Below the pieces are notes generated by a model. It had not been told where the DNA came from and did no database searches. It saw nothing but the letters and a program-made list of their open reading frames with translations. From assembly GCF_021018895.1 (NCBI RefSeq), contig NC_079368.1, forward strand, positions 3,937,501-4,001,500: a stretch of 64,000 bases of DNA. Direction: 5' to 3'. Of this stretch, positions 24,701-40,523 are shown one piece after another. The position numbers and the translations under genes are program-made. The first letter of the stretch is position 1, and each line of letters starts with the position of its first letter. Origin of the DNA: Seriola aureovittata (lineage: Eukaryota > Chordata > Actinopteri > Carangiformes > Carangidae).

Positions 24701-27700
24701 AATTAAATACTGGAGGAAGCAGCGCAATGTTCCACAGTAACGGATATATTCAGATATATGAAGTGCTTAGATAATTATTATTAATTAATAATACATTTTA
24801 TTTCCTGGTTAAATGAAATGTCCCACTCTGCCCCTGTGCAACACACATATACACACTTTAAAGGTAAAGAACTACTAATAAGTATATTTTAAAAATCCCT
24901 TAGTTCTGAAAGAAAATACAAGTTTGCTTCTAGTAGATGAGCATTCTTACCCAACCAACCCCGTCTCCACCCCTCCAACAATTCCCCACAATCCTGTGTT
25001 GCTGCATTTTAGCACCATTTATTTTGCTGCACAGCGTTCATATACAAGTGAAAGTGTGTGGGCTTAAATAAGTCTGGTGCCAAAATATTTATACAGCCTG
25101 ACTAAGAAATCAGCCTTTTACTACAATATATGTATCATAGCTAATAGCATATGTTCACCCTCCGTAGTCACCGTATACTGAACGCTGTTGCTGATCCATC
25201 AGTGCTGTTGCCGAGGAAGGTAGCTAGTTATTTTTCCACATCCTCGCAGGCTCTCTCAGGCAAACAGGGGTCACACAGCCGTCATGTCCCACCAACACAA
25301 ATGGAGCGATTGGAGGAGCTCGCATGGGCCGCTCCAGTTGTCTTGAGGTCAACAGTCCGTGTGAACTGTTGCACTTAAAGCCCTCTTCTGTGGTCCTCAT
25401 GCATGTAGCCGTGGCCCTTCGGCCTGCGTGGAGAGGTGAAGAGAAATCAGCCTCCTGCGGTCAGCTCTCAGGCTGAGGGTGTGAGTGAAGGAGTCGCTGC
25501 TGTCAAGTGCAGCACTCGCACAGCCCGTCTGCAGGGACGGCTATTCATTAGACTCAGTAGCCAGCCATACGCAGCCCTTCACTGCAGATTACTGAACCTT
25601 TCTCTTCACCTTAGTGGTATTGGACCGAAATAGCAACGTTCCTTACAGTTCACTTTTATAGTGAGTCTTATAAACAATGGATTCACACAGATCATAAAAA
25701 CATATATTTCTTGATCACCATGTAGCCAGATAGCCTAGCCTTCAAGACAGTGGAGGAGAATGGAATTAGCAGAGGTGTTAACAGAACTAAAAAAAAACAT
25801 TTTGAACATTGAACATTTTTAATTGGAACTACTTTCTACTGAAGAAAAAGTTTCGAGGTGATTAGTGAAACTTAAGCAAACAAATAAAAATGGACAAAAT
25901 AACAACAAGCACTAGTAGAAAAGAGCTTAATCACCTAGACAACACATATGTCATATTTTGAAAAATCCTGCAGTTAAATAAGGTACAACAGCAAACTACG
26001 AAACACCAATGTGACAACACATACAGCGTGAAGAAATGTGCTGCGCATCGGAAAACCTGCAAAACGCACCCAGTACGAAACAAGTTCCGATGAAGCTGAC
26101 AGCCTGCACTCAACTTTATGAAGTGCATCTAACTAAAACTAATATAGTCTCATACAATGGTGCCGCAAAGAAGCCTGTGATGACCTGTATGATCATTTTC
26201 TAAGGCTGCAGTTTTCGGTGCTGTTGAACTTTACAGTGTACTGACAGTAGATATGCACCGGTCGATCCGCCGCAGATCTGAAAAGGCCGGTTTTAAGCGT
26301 GATCGGCCGATCAGTCTCAAATATCTGAGTCTGTGAAGGTCAAATTTACACTCATGCGGCACACACATCGTGCACACACCAGCACAGACACTGCTACACA
26401 CACACACACACACACACCCTGCCTTCGGTCCAATTTGTAGTACCTGTAAGGCCAAAGTAAGCTGTGGAAGAATGACCACAAAAAACATTTGGTACAACAA
26501 ACTTAATCAAACTCTGTTTCTTTCACCTGTGCACGATGTCTGCCTCGCTGAACTGCTGCTGCAGCACGCACGTACGCACGCACGCGTGTCCACACTGCCA
26601 GCATTGCTGCTGTGTCTTGGATAACGGCCATCAATAATAATTCTCATCCATCAATGATGAGCGGTCCAAAAAGTGAAGAGTTGTAACCAGAAAAGCAGTC
26701 ACGTCATTTTTGTTTACTACTCTGTACGATGTGGCGCAAACCTTCACGCTGAACATTCTAACCTTCATGAAGGGAGATTTGTTGCAGGTTAACAGAGTAA
26801 CAGTTGGCGGCAGTAGCCGTGCCAAGCAACACAACGATGTGCCAGTAAAGGCAGGGAAGAGGACATGGACATAAACAATGCACATTCAAAAAATATTCTC
26901 AATATTGGCTTTGCAAACGGTTTTTACGAGAACAGACATGCATCCAACACATAGGTAGGGGCTCAAAGATACAGGAAGTGCATTTTGAATGAGGAGAATG
27001 AATGTGTACTTCTTGGTCCCTCCCTACGTAGCAGAACTGTGTTTAGTTATTTCTGTTTTCAGCCTGACTAGTTCTGCTTTCATCAAGTTAACTGACCTTT
27101 CCCTGTCCAATCAGAGTCTCCCTTTAATACTACACGAGAAATGTCAGTTGTCTTTGACTCTGTTGACTGACAGTCTCTATTTCCATTGCTTACTGTGTGT
27201 AGATATGCAGGGTTTTAGCACTGAATGGTGCCAATAGAGCAGTCTCCACTAACATGTGACACAGCATGTTTATTTAATAAAAACACACTGGTTAAAAATG
27301 CACATTTCAAAGACTGGCTGTGGTATTACAAAATATTCACTCTCCATACAGCTGCCAAACACCGTCTTTATCTGTCATCTCCCACTCTGCTCCTCTGAAC
27401 CTTTTATTTGTAAAGCAGGCCTTTTATATGCTCTCTGCTCTTCACTGTGACTGCGTCGCCATTCACACAGCAGCAGATGAATAGTGTCAGGCGGTGCTGA
27501 TGAAAAGTAGTGGGGCAGAGTTGCTGTGTTGATGCAGAGCAAAAGAAAAGAAAAAAAAAAACTCACCACTTACTTCTTGAAGGGTGTTGTATAATCAGAA
27601 GTTTTGTAAATGCTGCTGGCTGTGAGAGCTGGAATAAATACAGAGATTGTTTTAATTCTTATTGTTCAAAGTGCCTGATTCAGACAGACAGCGGTTGCAG

Positions 27701-30700
27701 AATAATTCATATCCAATGTTGAGTCATTCATCTATTTTTCTGTAGCCATTTATTCCTATCCAGGCTGATCAGGTGAAGCTTGACTGGGATAGATTTGGAT
27801 TGGTTTGTTCGTTTCAGATTCTGTCTTGTCTGCTAGTTCTAATCCTCAACGTTAGCTTGGCTCAGAAACATAACTTCCCCTGTGTGGCTACACTGATCCA
27901 ACAAATAATGGCCACACTTCATACAGCTGTCGGTTTTATTTTCTCTTTTTCTCTCTCTTTAGAGAAACATCGGAAGACACCAACACCAAAATAACATAAA
28001 AGCTCAAACACACATCTTTCCGTCGTTTTAAAGTCTCTTAAGTGTCCGTATAAGCAGCTCAAACATGTTAAGCTATTGTCCATCGATAATCAGGGAAAAA
28101 TATGGAGGACGTATCATATTCTCCAAATAAGGGCATATTAACAACATTATGCACAAATATAATCAAATCAAATACAGTGACAGTGTGCCCACGTATTGGT
28201 TTTGAAAGAAAAACTATGAATATTGTATTTTGCTTTGAAGGAGATTCAGAGTTATGTGCGTACCCGACCTTAAACAAACATTGCAGTTAGCGGAGCCCAT
28301 AGCAATGTGCATGTGTGAGCCAAGTCCTATGTAAATATCTCAACTGCACTCTCCTTCACTCTATGATATATTCCTGACACGTGATCAGTGTTGGCATGTG
28401 CTAAAATAACTGTTGTTTCATAATAATCACATTAAAAATTCATTATGTTTCTACTTAAAGTCATATTATGATATTTTATTTAGACACTTGTTAGTTTCAC
28501 TTTATTCTTTGATGTCCCACAGCTCATTCAAGTCAAATGAAGCTCACGTAAATATTCCCATAACCCCTGCATGCAGCCACAACATGCTGTAAGCCCTCAT
28601 TTTGCCCACGCTGTCAGGCTGCTGTTGACATATTTGTGTGTGTATTTTTCAGGGGTCAGCCTGCTGGTGCCTCATGGAGCTGTGGCTGAGAATATGTCCT
28701 GGGAGATGTACATGGTGATCAATCAGGGAGAGGCAAGGTGAGGCCAGAGTTTACTCAAATATCATCTCAAGCATCTGTCTGTCTGTCAGTCTCCCTCCAT
28801 CTTATCGTCCACGTCCCTTGACTCTCCATCCTCTGTCCTCCCCGTCCTGCTCCTCTCTAATTATTTCTCTGCTGTCCTCGTTACGTCCATTCCGGAGATG
28901 CTTGTCCTACTAAAGCAGATTAAGAAGTTACAAGTTTAATACGCTCTATCATTGGTGGTTTAATTACCACACAATTAGATTTAAGCGCACTGATGTCAAA
29001 GAAATGTTTTTGGTTGCGTGTGCTGTGTTGGGTTTATTGAGCCTCTGTTTTTCTTATCGTGGCCACTTCACTCCGTCTTTCCTCTAAGTGCGAAGTAAAA
29101 AAAGATTTTGGAGCTTAAAAGATAAATTAGAGGATTTAATGTTAGTGTCTTTTCAGCCTGTAATTTAAACTACAGCCCTTTAGTTCCAATATGATTAGCT
29201 GTTTATTGTACTATTATATCAACAAAATATAACCATGGACATTTATCGTTTAAGTCACTTATGAAGTAAAGTTGTATAACATTGGCTGTTGTAGCTTCAA
29301 TCTCAGATGGACAGAATGACTGATAAATCGAATGTGATCTAAAGTTCCTCTGCTATACTTCAAATCAATATCACGCAAATATTTTAACATTTTAACCTCG
29401 AGTTTGATTAATGATCAATGACTTTTGGCGCTTATCGGCCTCTCCCTTTTTTTTTTTTTTTTCGAGGGCGATGCAGGCGGGTGTCTGCGTCATCGTTTCC
29501 AAAAGTCTCAGTTTTACTGTCTCGAAAACTTGTCGTAGTAGCAGTGGACGCCAGATGTCAATGTAGTAAAAGTGGTGCGTTTCAAAAGTAAATGGTAGTA
29601 GTGTGGACATAACCTGAGACTCGGTGTTTGTGCTCTTGTCATCCGTATCGGCAGCTTTGCTTCGAGTGAATTTAGCCGGTAGTTGAACGGGGCGGAGGCA
29701 CGTGACTGAACACGAGGCAGTGTTTCTTTAAGGAGACGGTTAACGAACGCGGCAACAGGGAAAGTATTTACTGAATTAATGAGGAAAATTAAGTCAGTGA
29801 AAGGTTCTAAATGTCGGTTTCGATGCTTCTTCAGTTAATTGCCCGGCACTGTTATTAGTACTGTTATTAATGTTAGCACAGCAGCAGTTTTAGCAATGAA
29901 ACCGGTAAAGAAGAAGAACTATCAGACAGTTTTAATGTGGTCATCATCAGTGTCATCCTCCAAATAAACAAACACATAAATAAATGCACTGGGCAGTAAT
30001 GCAGGCAGACATACAGAGGGTAGATGTGTGTGACCCCCCCCACGGCCATCCCCACATGTCTGTGTTTACCGGCTGGCTGCGTGACAGATGGGGCCCGGCG
30101 AGCAGTGCAGCCCTACCTCCCGCTCTCTATAGGAGTCCTCTAGGTGTCACGATATGGGTGTTCATTTCCAGAAGCCCCTCACAGGTGGTAGTCTGGGCTT
30201 TGATGTCCCAGCTGCTGCGGGGGAAAAACTCAAGTTCACGCCGTGCGACCCAGGGGGGCTCTGCAATAGAGTCCTTCATTTAGCCAACTGACTCGTAGGA
30301 AGCAAAGTCAAACCTCCAATCCTCCAATCTCTTTTTTTTGTCCTCACCGCTCTGCCGAGAGTCAATATGTAGTTATATACTCCACTCGGTGTCAACAACG
30401 TGGTGCTCTGGGAGAGAGTCACGACCCGGGAAGCTTGTTTAAACGATGATGAATGCGGTGATGAATGGAGCGTGGTGCGCTGATGGACATGCACAGCGGA
30501 ATAGAAGGCGCAGACGTCTCCCGAGGCCTTTCATCTTGGCAGTACGCACATTATGAATTCTGATCACAGCTAGGTAATGACCCTTGGATGGACTGAGCCT
30601 CTCTCCAGGGGGGGTTCTTGCACATTCTTCCTCGCAGATAGCCACGAGGGTTTCCAGTTTCTTCTGAAGTGTCACTGTTTATCTGCAATGCTCTGCTTCG

Positions 30701-33700
30701 ACAAAGTCACAAAAGCGAGGAGACCCCCCTCAGAACACACACCTCAGTGGTAAAAATGACAGGGTAGATCGACTTGACGGGGCACTGGAATAATAACATG
30801 CGAACAGCGGCGGCAAGAGTGAGGTACACCTATCCTGTCATTTTTTTTATTTGAGGTCGCTTATAAAAAGCAAGCAATTTTCCTTTTAAAAGAATTATAC
30901 TTGTTGCAATGACCTCAAAGAAGGCAGTGCAGCTCTTCTTTGTTCTCGACAGGGTTACAATATGCTGCAGCAGATAAAGACCCATGAATCACTGAGAGCA
31001 AATTCTCCTTCTGCAGTCTTGTTGAAATGTATATTGCATGTGAATTTGTTGACATCTTTGTAAAGTTCTGGAGCTGTCTTTCTCTCCTTTTAGAGATTCC
31101 TACCTGCAAGCAGAAAGTCCTTGGTTTCTGCTGCCGGTTTATCCGCCTTTGAAGCGCAGTGAAATATTTCAGGTTCCTCCCCGACAGTATTTGGTTCCGG
31201 CCACGGCCGTGCTTTTTGAAGTGCTTATTTTTTGCCGTCGCTCTGTGTGAGCAGAGAGATGTTTACTGTAGACAGCCATATTTCTGCCTCTGGTATGTTG
31301 TGCTTGTCATCTCGCCAGCTGTCAATCACTGTTGACATCATAGCAGGCTAGGGGACATGCAAAGAATTGTATCCTTTATTTCTCGCCGCAGTGTCCAGCC
31401 CCAATCCCTGTCCAACCTACTTCTCCACACCCTGATAGAATTCCATTAAAGTTTTTTTTTTTTTTTTTTTTTAAAGATGTGTTCTTGAAGCTTTTCAAAG
31501 GCTCATCTAAATCTTTTGAAGGCGCAGTTTTGCTTAGGTCAGACATATTCCCTTTGCTGCTGAGGTTTTATGAACGCTTTGTATTGTAAGATAAATCCCT
31601 CAACCTACTGAGGCAGAAACAGCTTTGTCCTGGTAGGAAAAGCGCTTTTAAAGATGAAATGATGATTTCATATGTCTGCTTTATGAAGGAGGCCCAATTG
31701 AACATTATTTATTGTTGTCTAGACAGTCCTAGTTCAGTTTTGTTTCATACATCTGAAGAAGGAAACTCTTGGAAGTCACACAGTGCTTTGCAGGATCAGT
31801 TTTATAGAGTTTGGGGGCTAAAATGATAATCTAATATACATGGTTGTCAGCAGAAGTGCACCAGTGCGTAGGTGTGACATGGCTTCCTGCTCGGATGCCC
31901 AGCCCTCTAGTCAGGCAGCCCACAGTGGCTAACCCAGCTGATCTGTTTTTCTGGATGGCGAGCCATGGCAGCTCCTGCTCTAAGCCGCAGGTCTCATGGT
32001 CCATAGATCTCACAGCACAGATCTCTGGATGGACGCAACACTCAGTCCAAGGTTTCAGTCCAGAGCGTACAACTCCATGTCCCCGCCAAGGTGACATTAC
32101 GCTTTAGAAATAAGTGCCGTCAAACTTCAAACTGACATCTATCTTGGTCTGAAATGTTTCCCTGCCTCACAGGCAGAATAATTCATCCATCCATCTACAG
32201 TACGATGAGGACAATGTCACCCCCCCCCCCCCCCCGCCTGTTATATGCTCTATGGCTTATAGGGCACATTGTTTCAGTCTTAGTTTTGACATTCTGTGTG
32301 AATAACTGAAATGTAATAGCCAAGTAGCACTTTTGCAAACAACCTGTGAAAGAAATTTGAAAACTCAAAAATTATACTTCCCATAAATTCTGATTCAGTG
32401 GCCTTGACCTTTAGTCAACTCAAATACACAAAGAACCCATATCTAATAGAGTCAACATATCATACTGACCACTCGGTTTCTAGAGTTTTTTAATAGACAT
32501 CAATATTATTTTTATTCACTCATGTATTTGGTTCCACTTTGCTGTTCTTTTTAAAGCTGATTAACTGCTTTGATAGCAGCAGAACCTCAACATTTCCTGT
32601 GCAAATGTTTCACATTAAAAGGTTTCCATCACCTCAAAGAGTATATCTTCCTTTCTTGGTAGGTTTATAAAGTGAAATATTTTCAGGAAGTGGGTTGTTT
32701 CATTGTGAGTATCTTAACAGTGATTAAAAAAGGGCAAAGAGCAAGAGATTGGAATTAATTACTGATTGAAATCAGTATTTTAAATCTCTGATATAATGCT
32801 ACAGGTCAGCATATTCAGCTTAAACATTTGTTCACCCTTTTACTTTCAATTAACATAGAAAATAGTTGGTGCAAAATCACATACGAAATGTAGCTTTACC
32901 TTATATATGCTACTGCAGTTACTGAAAACACACCACTTCTTAACAATAGCAACATTCACTGAGCCACATAATAATTACTGGGTGTCAGGTACAACACACT
33001 TGCCATGCACTGGACTAATATAGCAGTCTTGCTAGCTCACACATGCTCATTTTCAAAGAAAAAGCATAATGTTACTCAGTTTGAAACAAAATACTGACAG
33101 ACCTTGTGGCTCTAAACAAACAAAAAGTATAAAAATGTGACATTTCCCTTTGTTTGGACCTTTGAACACTTTTACTCTGCTGACACCTGTCACCTTTTTG
33201 ACACCTACTTCAAAATAAAAGCTCCAGCCTTAATAATATATCTATATAACAACTATAAATGAATAAACTGAGCCATGCTAAAGGTCACTTACACTGTTAA
33301 AAAGAGAAGCAGAGCAGCAGATTGGTGAGTATGACATTGCCATGCTATTATTTGAGACTCGGCCTGTATTTCAATAACAACTGTCATTGAAGAATTTATG
33401 GTGTAATAGATGCATAAACCTGTATTTTGACAAATACCATGATTATATGTCACACACACTGTCATCCCTTCAGCATCATATTTTAACAGAGGAAATACAT
33501 TAATGTTACACGTTAATAGGCTTGCACTGTGAACCACAGAAAAATATATTCCTTACTAATCCGCAGAAGAAACAGAAAACACACATTCCGAAAGATATTT
33601 TCTCCTGGCTAATTAGATTTTGATATGTCCCTGTACTAGGAGGGATTTTGTCCTGATGATGGCGTTATAGGAAAAATCAGGAAATCACAAAAAGACATTT

Positions 33701-36700
33701 GGATTCAACCTGGGCATGAAAATTCAAAGCCCAAAATGGAAATAAAAGCAGCATCTTCTTTAGCATTTGATTTGTTTTCCCAAAACTTTACATTTTAGAA
33801 TGATGCTAGAGAAAAGCTTATTGGGTATACAGAATTGGAATGTGACTGAATAGATTGTGATGTACTATGGCCAATCAATATTGGCCAAGGATCACCAAAA
33901 TCATTAGAAGTCATATTCTGGCGATAATATTTTCATATTTCATGGAAATCTGGAAGGTTGTTGATATATCTTACATTACATAGAGTGAAAACACACAGGC
34001 CAGCTGCCCAACATCAAGTAACATTGCAGTGTCTAAAGCCCCAGGACTAAAATCAACAATATTTTCAAAATAAAACCTGTATTGATGATATATTTAAAGG
34101 CTTTATTCCTTTATTTTGAAGGAAATATCAGCTAAGCCTTTAAAAACTTGAAAAAGTACAGTTTGTTTTTGAAGGGATAAGGAGTAAACTGGACATCGAT
34201 TTTCAGCATGGTCCTCATCTTTTTCCATTTTCTGCTGAAATAGACCCATGATTCAGCTAACATCCATACACACACATCTCTGCCCTTTATTGACTCTGTC
34301 CAAACAAGTAGAACAGACACTAAAGGGTGAACAATTGACTCATTGGTGTTCGGTTTCCTTTGATGAACTCATTACCAATAACAATGAGCCTGATAAGTTG
34401 CAATGACAAGCTGAGTGTATAGTGCATACACACTACTATACACTACTATACTACTGATGATTCTGTTGCAGTCAGAATGGAAAGGCCTTTGAAACAGCAG
34501 TTAAACCACAAGTCTAGGCCCCATTAGTAACTATAACATGGCGGATGTGATTCAAGAATCACTGTACAAAAGCAAAGAAAAATACACAATAATAAGACGT
34601 TTCACATCATATAGCATGGTGAGCTGCTTCAGTTGATGAGCTTTGTTGGTTACCCTCATTTTCCCAGTCAAGTTGGTTATGGTTCACCAAGGTCTGACGC
34701 TAGAAATAAAGTGGTATTAAAGTTTGTTGAATAGTCATTAAGATGGTATTTTAAAAATCAAGCCACTTCGCCTTGTTATGTTTTTTTACATAGATGGGAG
34801 ATTAGATTTGTTAATGTTTTACAGAGCTGTACTTTCACTCAAGTCATTTGTCAGTCCTTGATTACTGAAGTTGTTTTGATGAATGCTCTGCAGTAAAGAC
34901 TTCAGCGGCTAAAAGGAGAGAGCAGCAGAGAGACGTTATGGACGCTGACAGCAGGAGAGCTAAAAGTGCACGTCTTTGCTGGATATTGCATCGATGCACC
35001 AGGCTTCACCTCTAGATGCCTGTTTGATTAATGTATCCACGCGCCACATAAGGTGTCTGCATCAACTTAAAAATGGATAAAAGCACAGTGGGACAAACAG
35101 GTGGGAGACTACAAGCAAATAAAGGTGAAGCTAATGGAGCATGCTAATGTGTGCATTTATTAAGCTCGCCCGTCTCCTCTCTCGGCCCAATCTGCCATAT
35201 TGCACGGCTTCCCAGGTCCCTGAGCAGTGAGTCATCGCTCACTTTAAATAATGCACCTCATCTAGGGGCTTAAGAAGCTGCCGTACAGCCCTTCATCGTG
35301 ATGACAAGTGGAATTGAGAAAAGAGACCGCCAGACTCTGCCGCTTCTTTAAGGTTGCCGCCGGACTCTCAGGCCCGAGCTGCAGGCTACTTAAGGAGCAG
35401 GTAATCTGCTCCTTGCCTACACTTTGCATTAAATGTGTGATCAGGCTCAGCGCTGTTGGCTGAGGGATCGAGAGCTCTGTCGGGACCAGTCAAGAGCAGG
35501 GCTGCTGTTGACATAACAGAAAAACTGAGCTGAGCTAAGAGACGTAAGGAAGAGGGCGAGATTGTTGTGCATTGTGATGGTACCTGCAAGGCCTGATAGC
35601 CAGAGACAATAAGTACACCCGCACCCACCCTCTCCCAGTCAGATGTTGAGGCAGTGATTGGGAAGTCTGGAGTGTGTGTCTCAGCCAGGGAGAGCATTTA
35701 CCATGAAGGTGTGGCAAGAAACAGAAGGAGCCTTTCATTCAGATAAGCTGCTGTTCAGAAGCTCACGTATCTTTATAAAAAAAAAAAGTTTCCCAGAGTT
35801 GTGGGTGGGTGTCAAAAATAAATGAATAAAGTTGAAGTATCTTTTTCGAGGCTGTTAAGATAATTAAGTCTGTATGAATCATTGCACTGCAAATAAACTG
35901 TTGTGTGGTAAATAATATGCCATTTAAAGCAACTCTTTCATCCCAAAGCAGCACAGTCAAAGCATACAATTGTTGCATGGCTTCTCTCAGTGGGAAACAA
36001 ACCTCTAACTGCTGTGGTGTTGATGTGATGCTCTACCCAGTGAACTGCACAGTGACATGAGTCAACCTTTTCTTTTTCTATAGAAAAGTCTGCAGTGAGC
36101 AAACTCTCAGCTCCAGGGGGTTGGAGTGAGTGAGAGATTGGGGCCGGTAATACATGGTGTTGGCTTTTATTAGCATTGAGAATGTGGACATTGGTATTCA
36201 TGCAAATTAGAATGTATTGTACGTTGAAGGTTAATTCTGGTCGATTGAAACGTGTATCTTATTTTTGTAGTTATGGCTTTTAGATCTGGGAATACGTCAA
36301 CATAATTAGATAGACACCCATGAGGGAAGAAAAGTGAAGACAGACAGTCAAAGAACCAAACTCCAGTACATCCAAACTTAGCAGAGGAGAAATGAAGGTG
36401 AAGACTAAAACTCTTTAAATGTTTTGTTGTTAAAGACCCTCTCCAATGAAAATCAAGTTTTCAACTTTTTCAACATCCATATGATGTTTTTTATATAATA
36501 CAAGACATATCATGAGTGAAATAGGTATTTGCACCTTCGAACTGCAGTGAACCAATGACAGTCTCATAAGAAACAGTCATAAGTCACAAACCTAAGAAAC
36601 CAATCCTGTCAGTGTGGGGATGGTGGGCGGGGCTAAATAAACCTGAAACCTTGTCAGTACAGAGAGAGAGAGTTTGCATTAGCACAACCACTAACACTGT

Positions 36701-38219
36701 CAGCCACTCCTAGTTACAAGCTAACTAACAACACAAACTAATAAAAGATGCTAACTACGCTACCCGCTCTGATCCGTCTGCTAGTCTCTGATTCTGGTCT
36801 CAACAGACTCCTCATCTGAGTCTGGGTCTGACTGAGGCTCAAACGTGGCTGAGTCTCTCCCATGCTTCCTCTAATGCTAACCATCTGGTTACACACTGCT
36901 CTTTCACCGTTCACCAAAGCCTTGTCCATACAGGGAGAGTTTGCAGTAGCACAGCCACTTACACTGTGTCAGCCACAGCCAGTTACAAGCAACATCAACA
37001 ACAACAACAACAACATAAACAAATAATAACGCTTACTGTTCTGATACGTCTTCTAGTCGGACCAAAGTGATGGACTGACCAACCAACCAAGAGTCTGACA
37101 ATGCAGTCCATAGTGCTGGTGGGTCTGAGCTCTGCCTCATGAGCGGGACACCATATGTTGGACCTTCAGTTGTCCAGCAATTTATTGGCTATCATAAATT
37201 AAGAAAATATTAAAAATATTAATATTGAATAATAAGTGAATTAAAGTCCTCGGGGTTACCAGCTTAAAAAAACATAGGCGAAATAGCCAATATTGGTTCA
37301 GTCTAAAATCATTACTATTAATCTGGAACTCTCATTAATAGTCAACTTAATAACTCTCCTTGGCTTGTTCAGGAGCAGCAGCTCCTCTCCCCTCTCGGCT
37401 TCTTAACAAGCAACAATGCTCCCAGCCCAGGTCAGCCCTGCTACCTGAGACAACAGCTCCCTTGCTGGCCTGCTCACAGCAGACTGCACCACTCTTCTCC
37501 TCAACATCAGCGACCCGCTTAGGAATTACTGAGAGTGAATCAAGTTTTATTCAGAATCAGCAGCTACAACACGAGGTCAGCCAGCTGATTCCCAATCAAC
37601 AGGAGCCACAGCAGAGTTAGCATGGAACAGCTAATTCTGTGAGAAGAGTTGAGAGAAAACAGCTGAAGCCACACAGCCAGACAGGACTTTACTACACCAG
37701 GAAGCCACTTTATTTGCCATTTTATTTAATCCGCGATGTTTAAAAGTCCGCAGGGAGCGAGGGAGAACCGAGTGAGCAAACACTTTTTCCACACCGCGAA
37801 ACAGGTCCGGGAGAAGGTAAAAAAAAAACTGAAACAGGACTTCAAAAAACTAAAGGACCACAACAGCCAGAGATGGTAGGGTTGCCACCCGTCGCATATA
37901 ATACGGGATTGTCGCGTATTTGAAAATAAAATGCTGCGTCCTGTATTTGATATATGGGATGCAATTAGTCCCGTGTTTTCGCTCATGTTATATCCTCAAA
38001 CTGCTGTGAATAATGTAATGTCAAGTAATAATTTTGCATAATCTTCCTGGGACTTATAAGTCACGGTGGAAACGCAGACAACAATGGGCCACGGGAACCT
38101 TTTAGTTCCTGAAGAAAAGTACCTGGAACTAAAAGTTCAGGCCATGTAGCCATGTGGTCATAGCAACCACTTTGAATCGGCGAATCTTGCCTTTGTCCGT
38201 GTCCCCACAGACACACCCC

Positions 38220-38266
<47 letters not shown>

Positions 38267-40485
38267 GTATATACTTTAGATTAGACATTGTGTTTTTCTC
38301 TGTTCTATGGTAAATAAATGTCTAAGTATAATCACCCGTGTGTTTAATGTTGCACAAGTGGTAATACTACTCAGTAGTAGCAATCATTCAACTTTAACTT
38401 ACTGTGGATATGGTAATTTGGTTGAAGTTCTTAAATTAATTATTAATGAGGGTTCCAGATTAATAATAATAATTTGAGACTGAACCAATATTGGCTATTT
38501 TTCCTAAAGTTATTATTTAATTCAATATAATAATAATTCAATATTAATAATTTCTTAATTTATGCCTTATAATTTAGCCAATACATTGATAGACAACCAA
38601 AGGCCCAAAACATGGTGTCTTGCCTGTGAGGCAGAGCTCAGACCCAACAGTGCTGCACTGCTAGCATGGCTAAAAACGAAAGGGGCTGCATTGGTGGAGT
38701 CACAGTGCTTGAGATGACACTGAAGGACAATCCAAGGACAGTTTGAGGAAACAATTTATTTAAACAGCGCATTTCTTAAATAGATATCACAAAGTTCCTG
38801 ACAATAAAAGACAAATGAAAGATATACAATAGTCACAATTTAGAAGTAATAATTAATTTAGAGATACATATAACTGAACTAAATTTGCAATACACAGTAT
38901 TCTACTAAGAATATGTGCTTTGAGTGGCCATTGAAGTGCTTTGCTGGAGTATGTGCTTTGCATTTTGCCAAATGTTGAGCTAAGTTAAACATTTTTGGAA
39001 GGTTGGATGCCCCAACAGGCTAACGGTTAAACTGCGTACCACATAACTGCCACATCCGTGATTCGATTCCAGCCAAGGAGCCATGTTATCTTCCACCTCT
39101 CTCGCTGTCCTTGCTTCCTGTCCGTCTCTGCACTGCTTCAACTACCAAACACAAGAATTCTGTAGAAGTCTGTAAAACCGATTTCTCCCTCTGCGAGGAT
39201 CCCTCGAACTCCCTCGAAGAACTACAGGGTTCTGTTTTTGTTTTTTTATCAGTGCTACTGTTTAAGTAAAATGCTTTACATAATGTGGCTAAACTGTTGA
39301 CGACCTGTATGATCCTATGACTGCTGCCAATTCTTGCCCTTTCAAATTCTGCAGTCACTGTATTTCCAGATCCCAGCTATTTCTTTGGTGCATTCAGTGT
39401 TATCTTACATGACAAAAATACAACAAATTGACCTAAAAACTAGAATTGTTCTTTTTAATTGTTTTAATTATACTTTTTCTCTATCTAACAGCAGATTGTG
39501 TGGCTAACTCCTTCTCATTCATGTCATTGTTTAGCGTGCTGTACTTTAAAGCTGCTTCTTCCGGCGCGAGGAGGGAGGGAGGAAATCTTAACGGATCAAC
39601 ACTCTAAGATCTGTGATGACTGTAACAAACTCCAAAAAGTTTCTAAAGGTGTCGCTCTCTCTCGTGTCGTGAACCTTACCTGCCCTTTCTTCTAAAAATC
39701 CAACTGCAGCCGCTGCCTCTGCCACCATTCACTGGCGAGACTTGTTTGCTGTAAGCTGCTTTTAATGAGCACACTCCAACTCGCCAGCAAATCACAGTGA
39801 CTTTTTCACCTGTGCTGGAACAAATTCCAGCAGCACGGCTGTGTAGCAATAACTTGAACTTGAGGAGCAAGAGTCCACAACACTGGCGCTCACAGGAAGG
39901 CAGACCTGGAAGTGTGAGCCCGCAGGCGTGTTTTCCTCGCAGCCCACCTCTTTTCATAAGCTCCGCTCATTAGTTTGTTGTTTTTCATGCAGCAGAAGAG
40001 GCTCAAAGAGAGATGTTAAGCGCATCTAATGGCTGTGAGATGATAAATAGAGAATGTTGGATATGGAAAGTCGTGTGAAAATCACAGATGCTGCGCGGTG
40101 AGAATAGTGCTGCCATGTACAACACCAGGTGCGATGTAACAGAGCTGCTTCACCTTTGTGTTTGAGAGTTTATTTTTATCACGGATCATGCGGATCATGC
40201 CGGTGAGATTCAAAAAATAAAAGTCCACAACTGGTTCAAGCATTTCACCTTTCAGTCTTGCAGCGTAGCAAATTATTGTATACATGTTTAAAATAAGAGG
40301 ACAGCTGTGCAAACAACTCCTACCTTCAATAAAAAAAAAAATACATTCATGACGCACTTCGGATCAAAGCGTTCGTCAAAAGACACAGTTGCAGGATTAC
40401 AGAGTCAGTGTGCTGACGTGCCTCCACATTTAAAAACAGGCTGCATCTTTACTCTGCACAACTTCAACTTCTTTTCTTGTATCTA

Positions 40486-40523
<38 letters not shown>

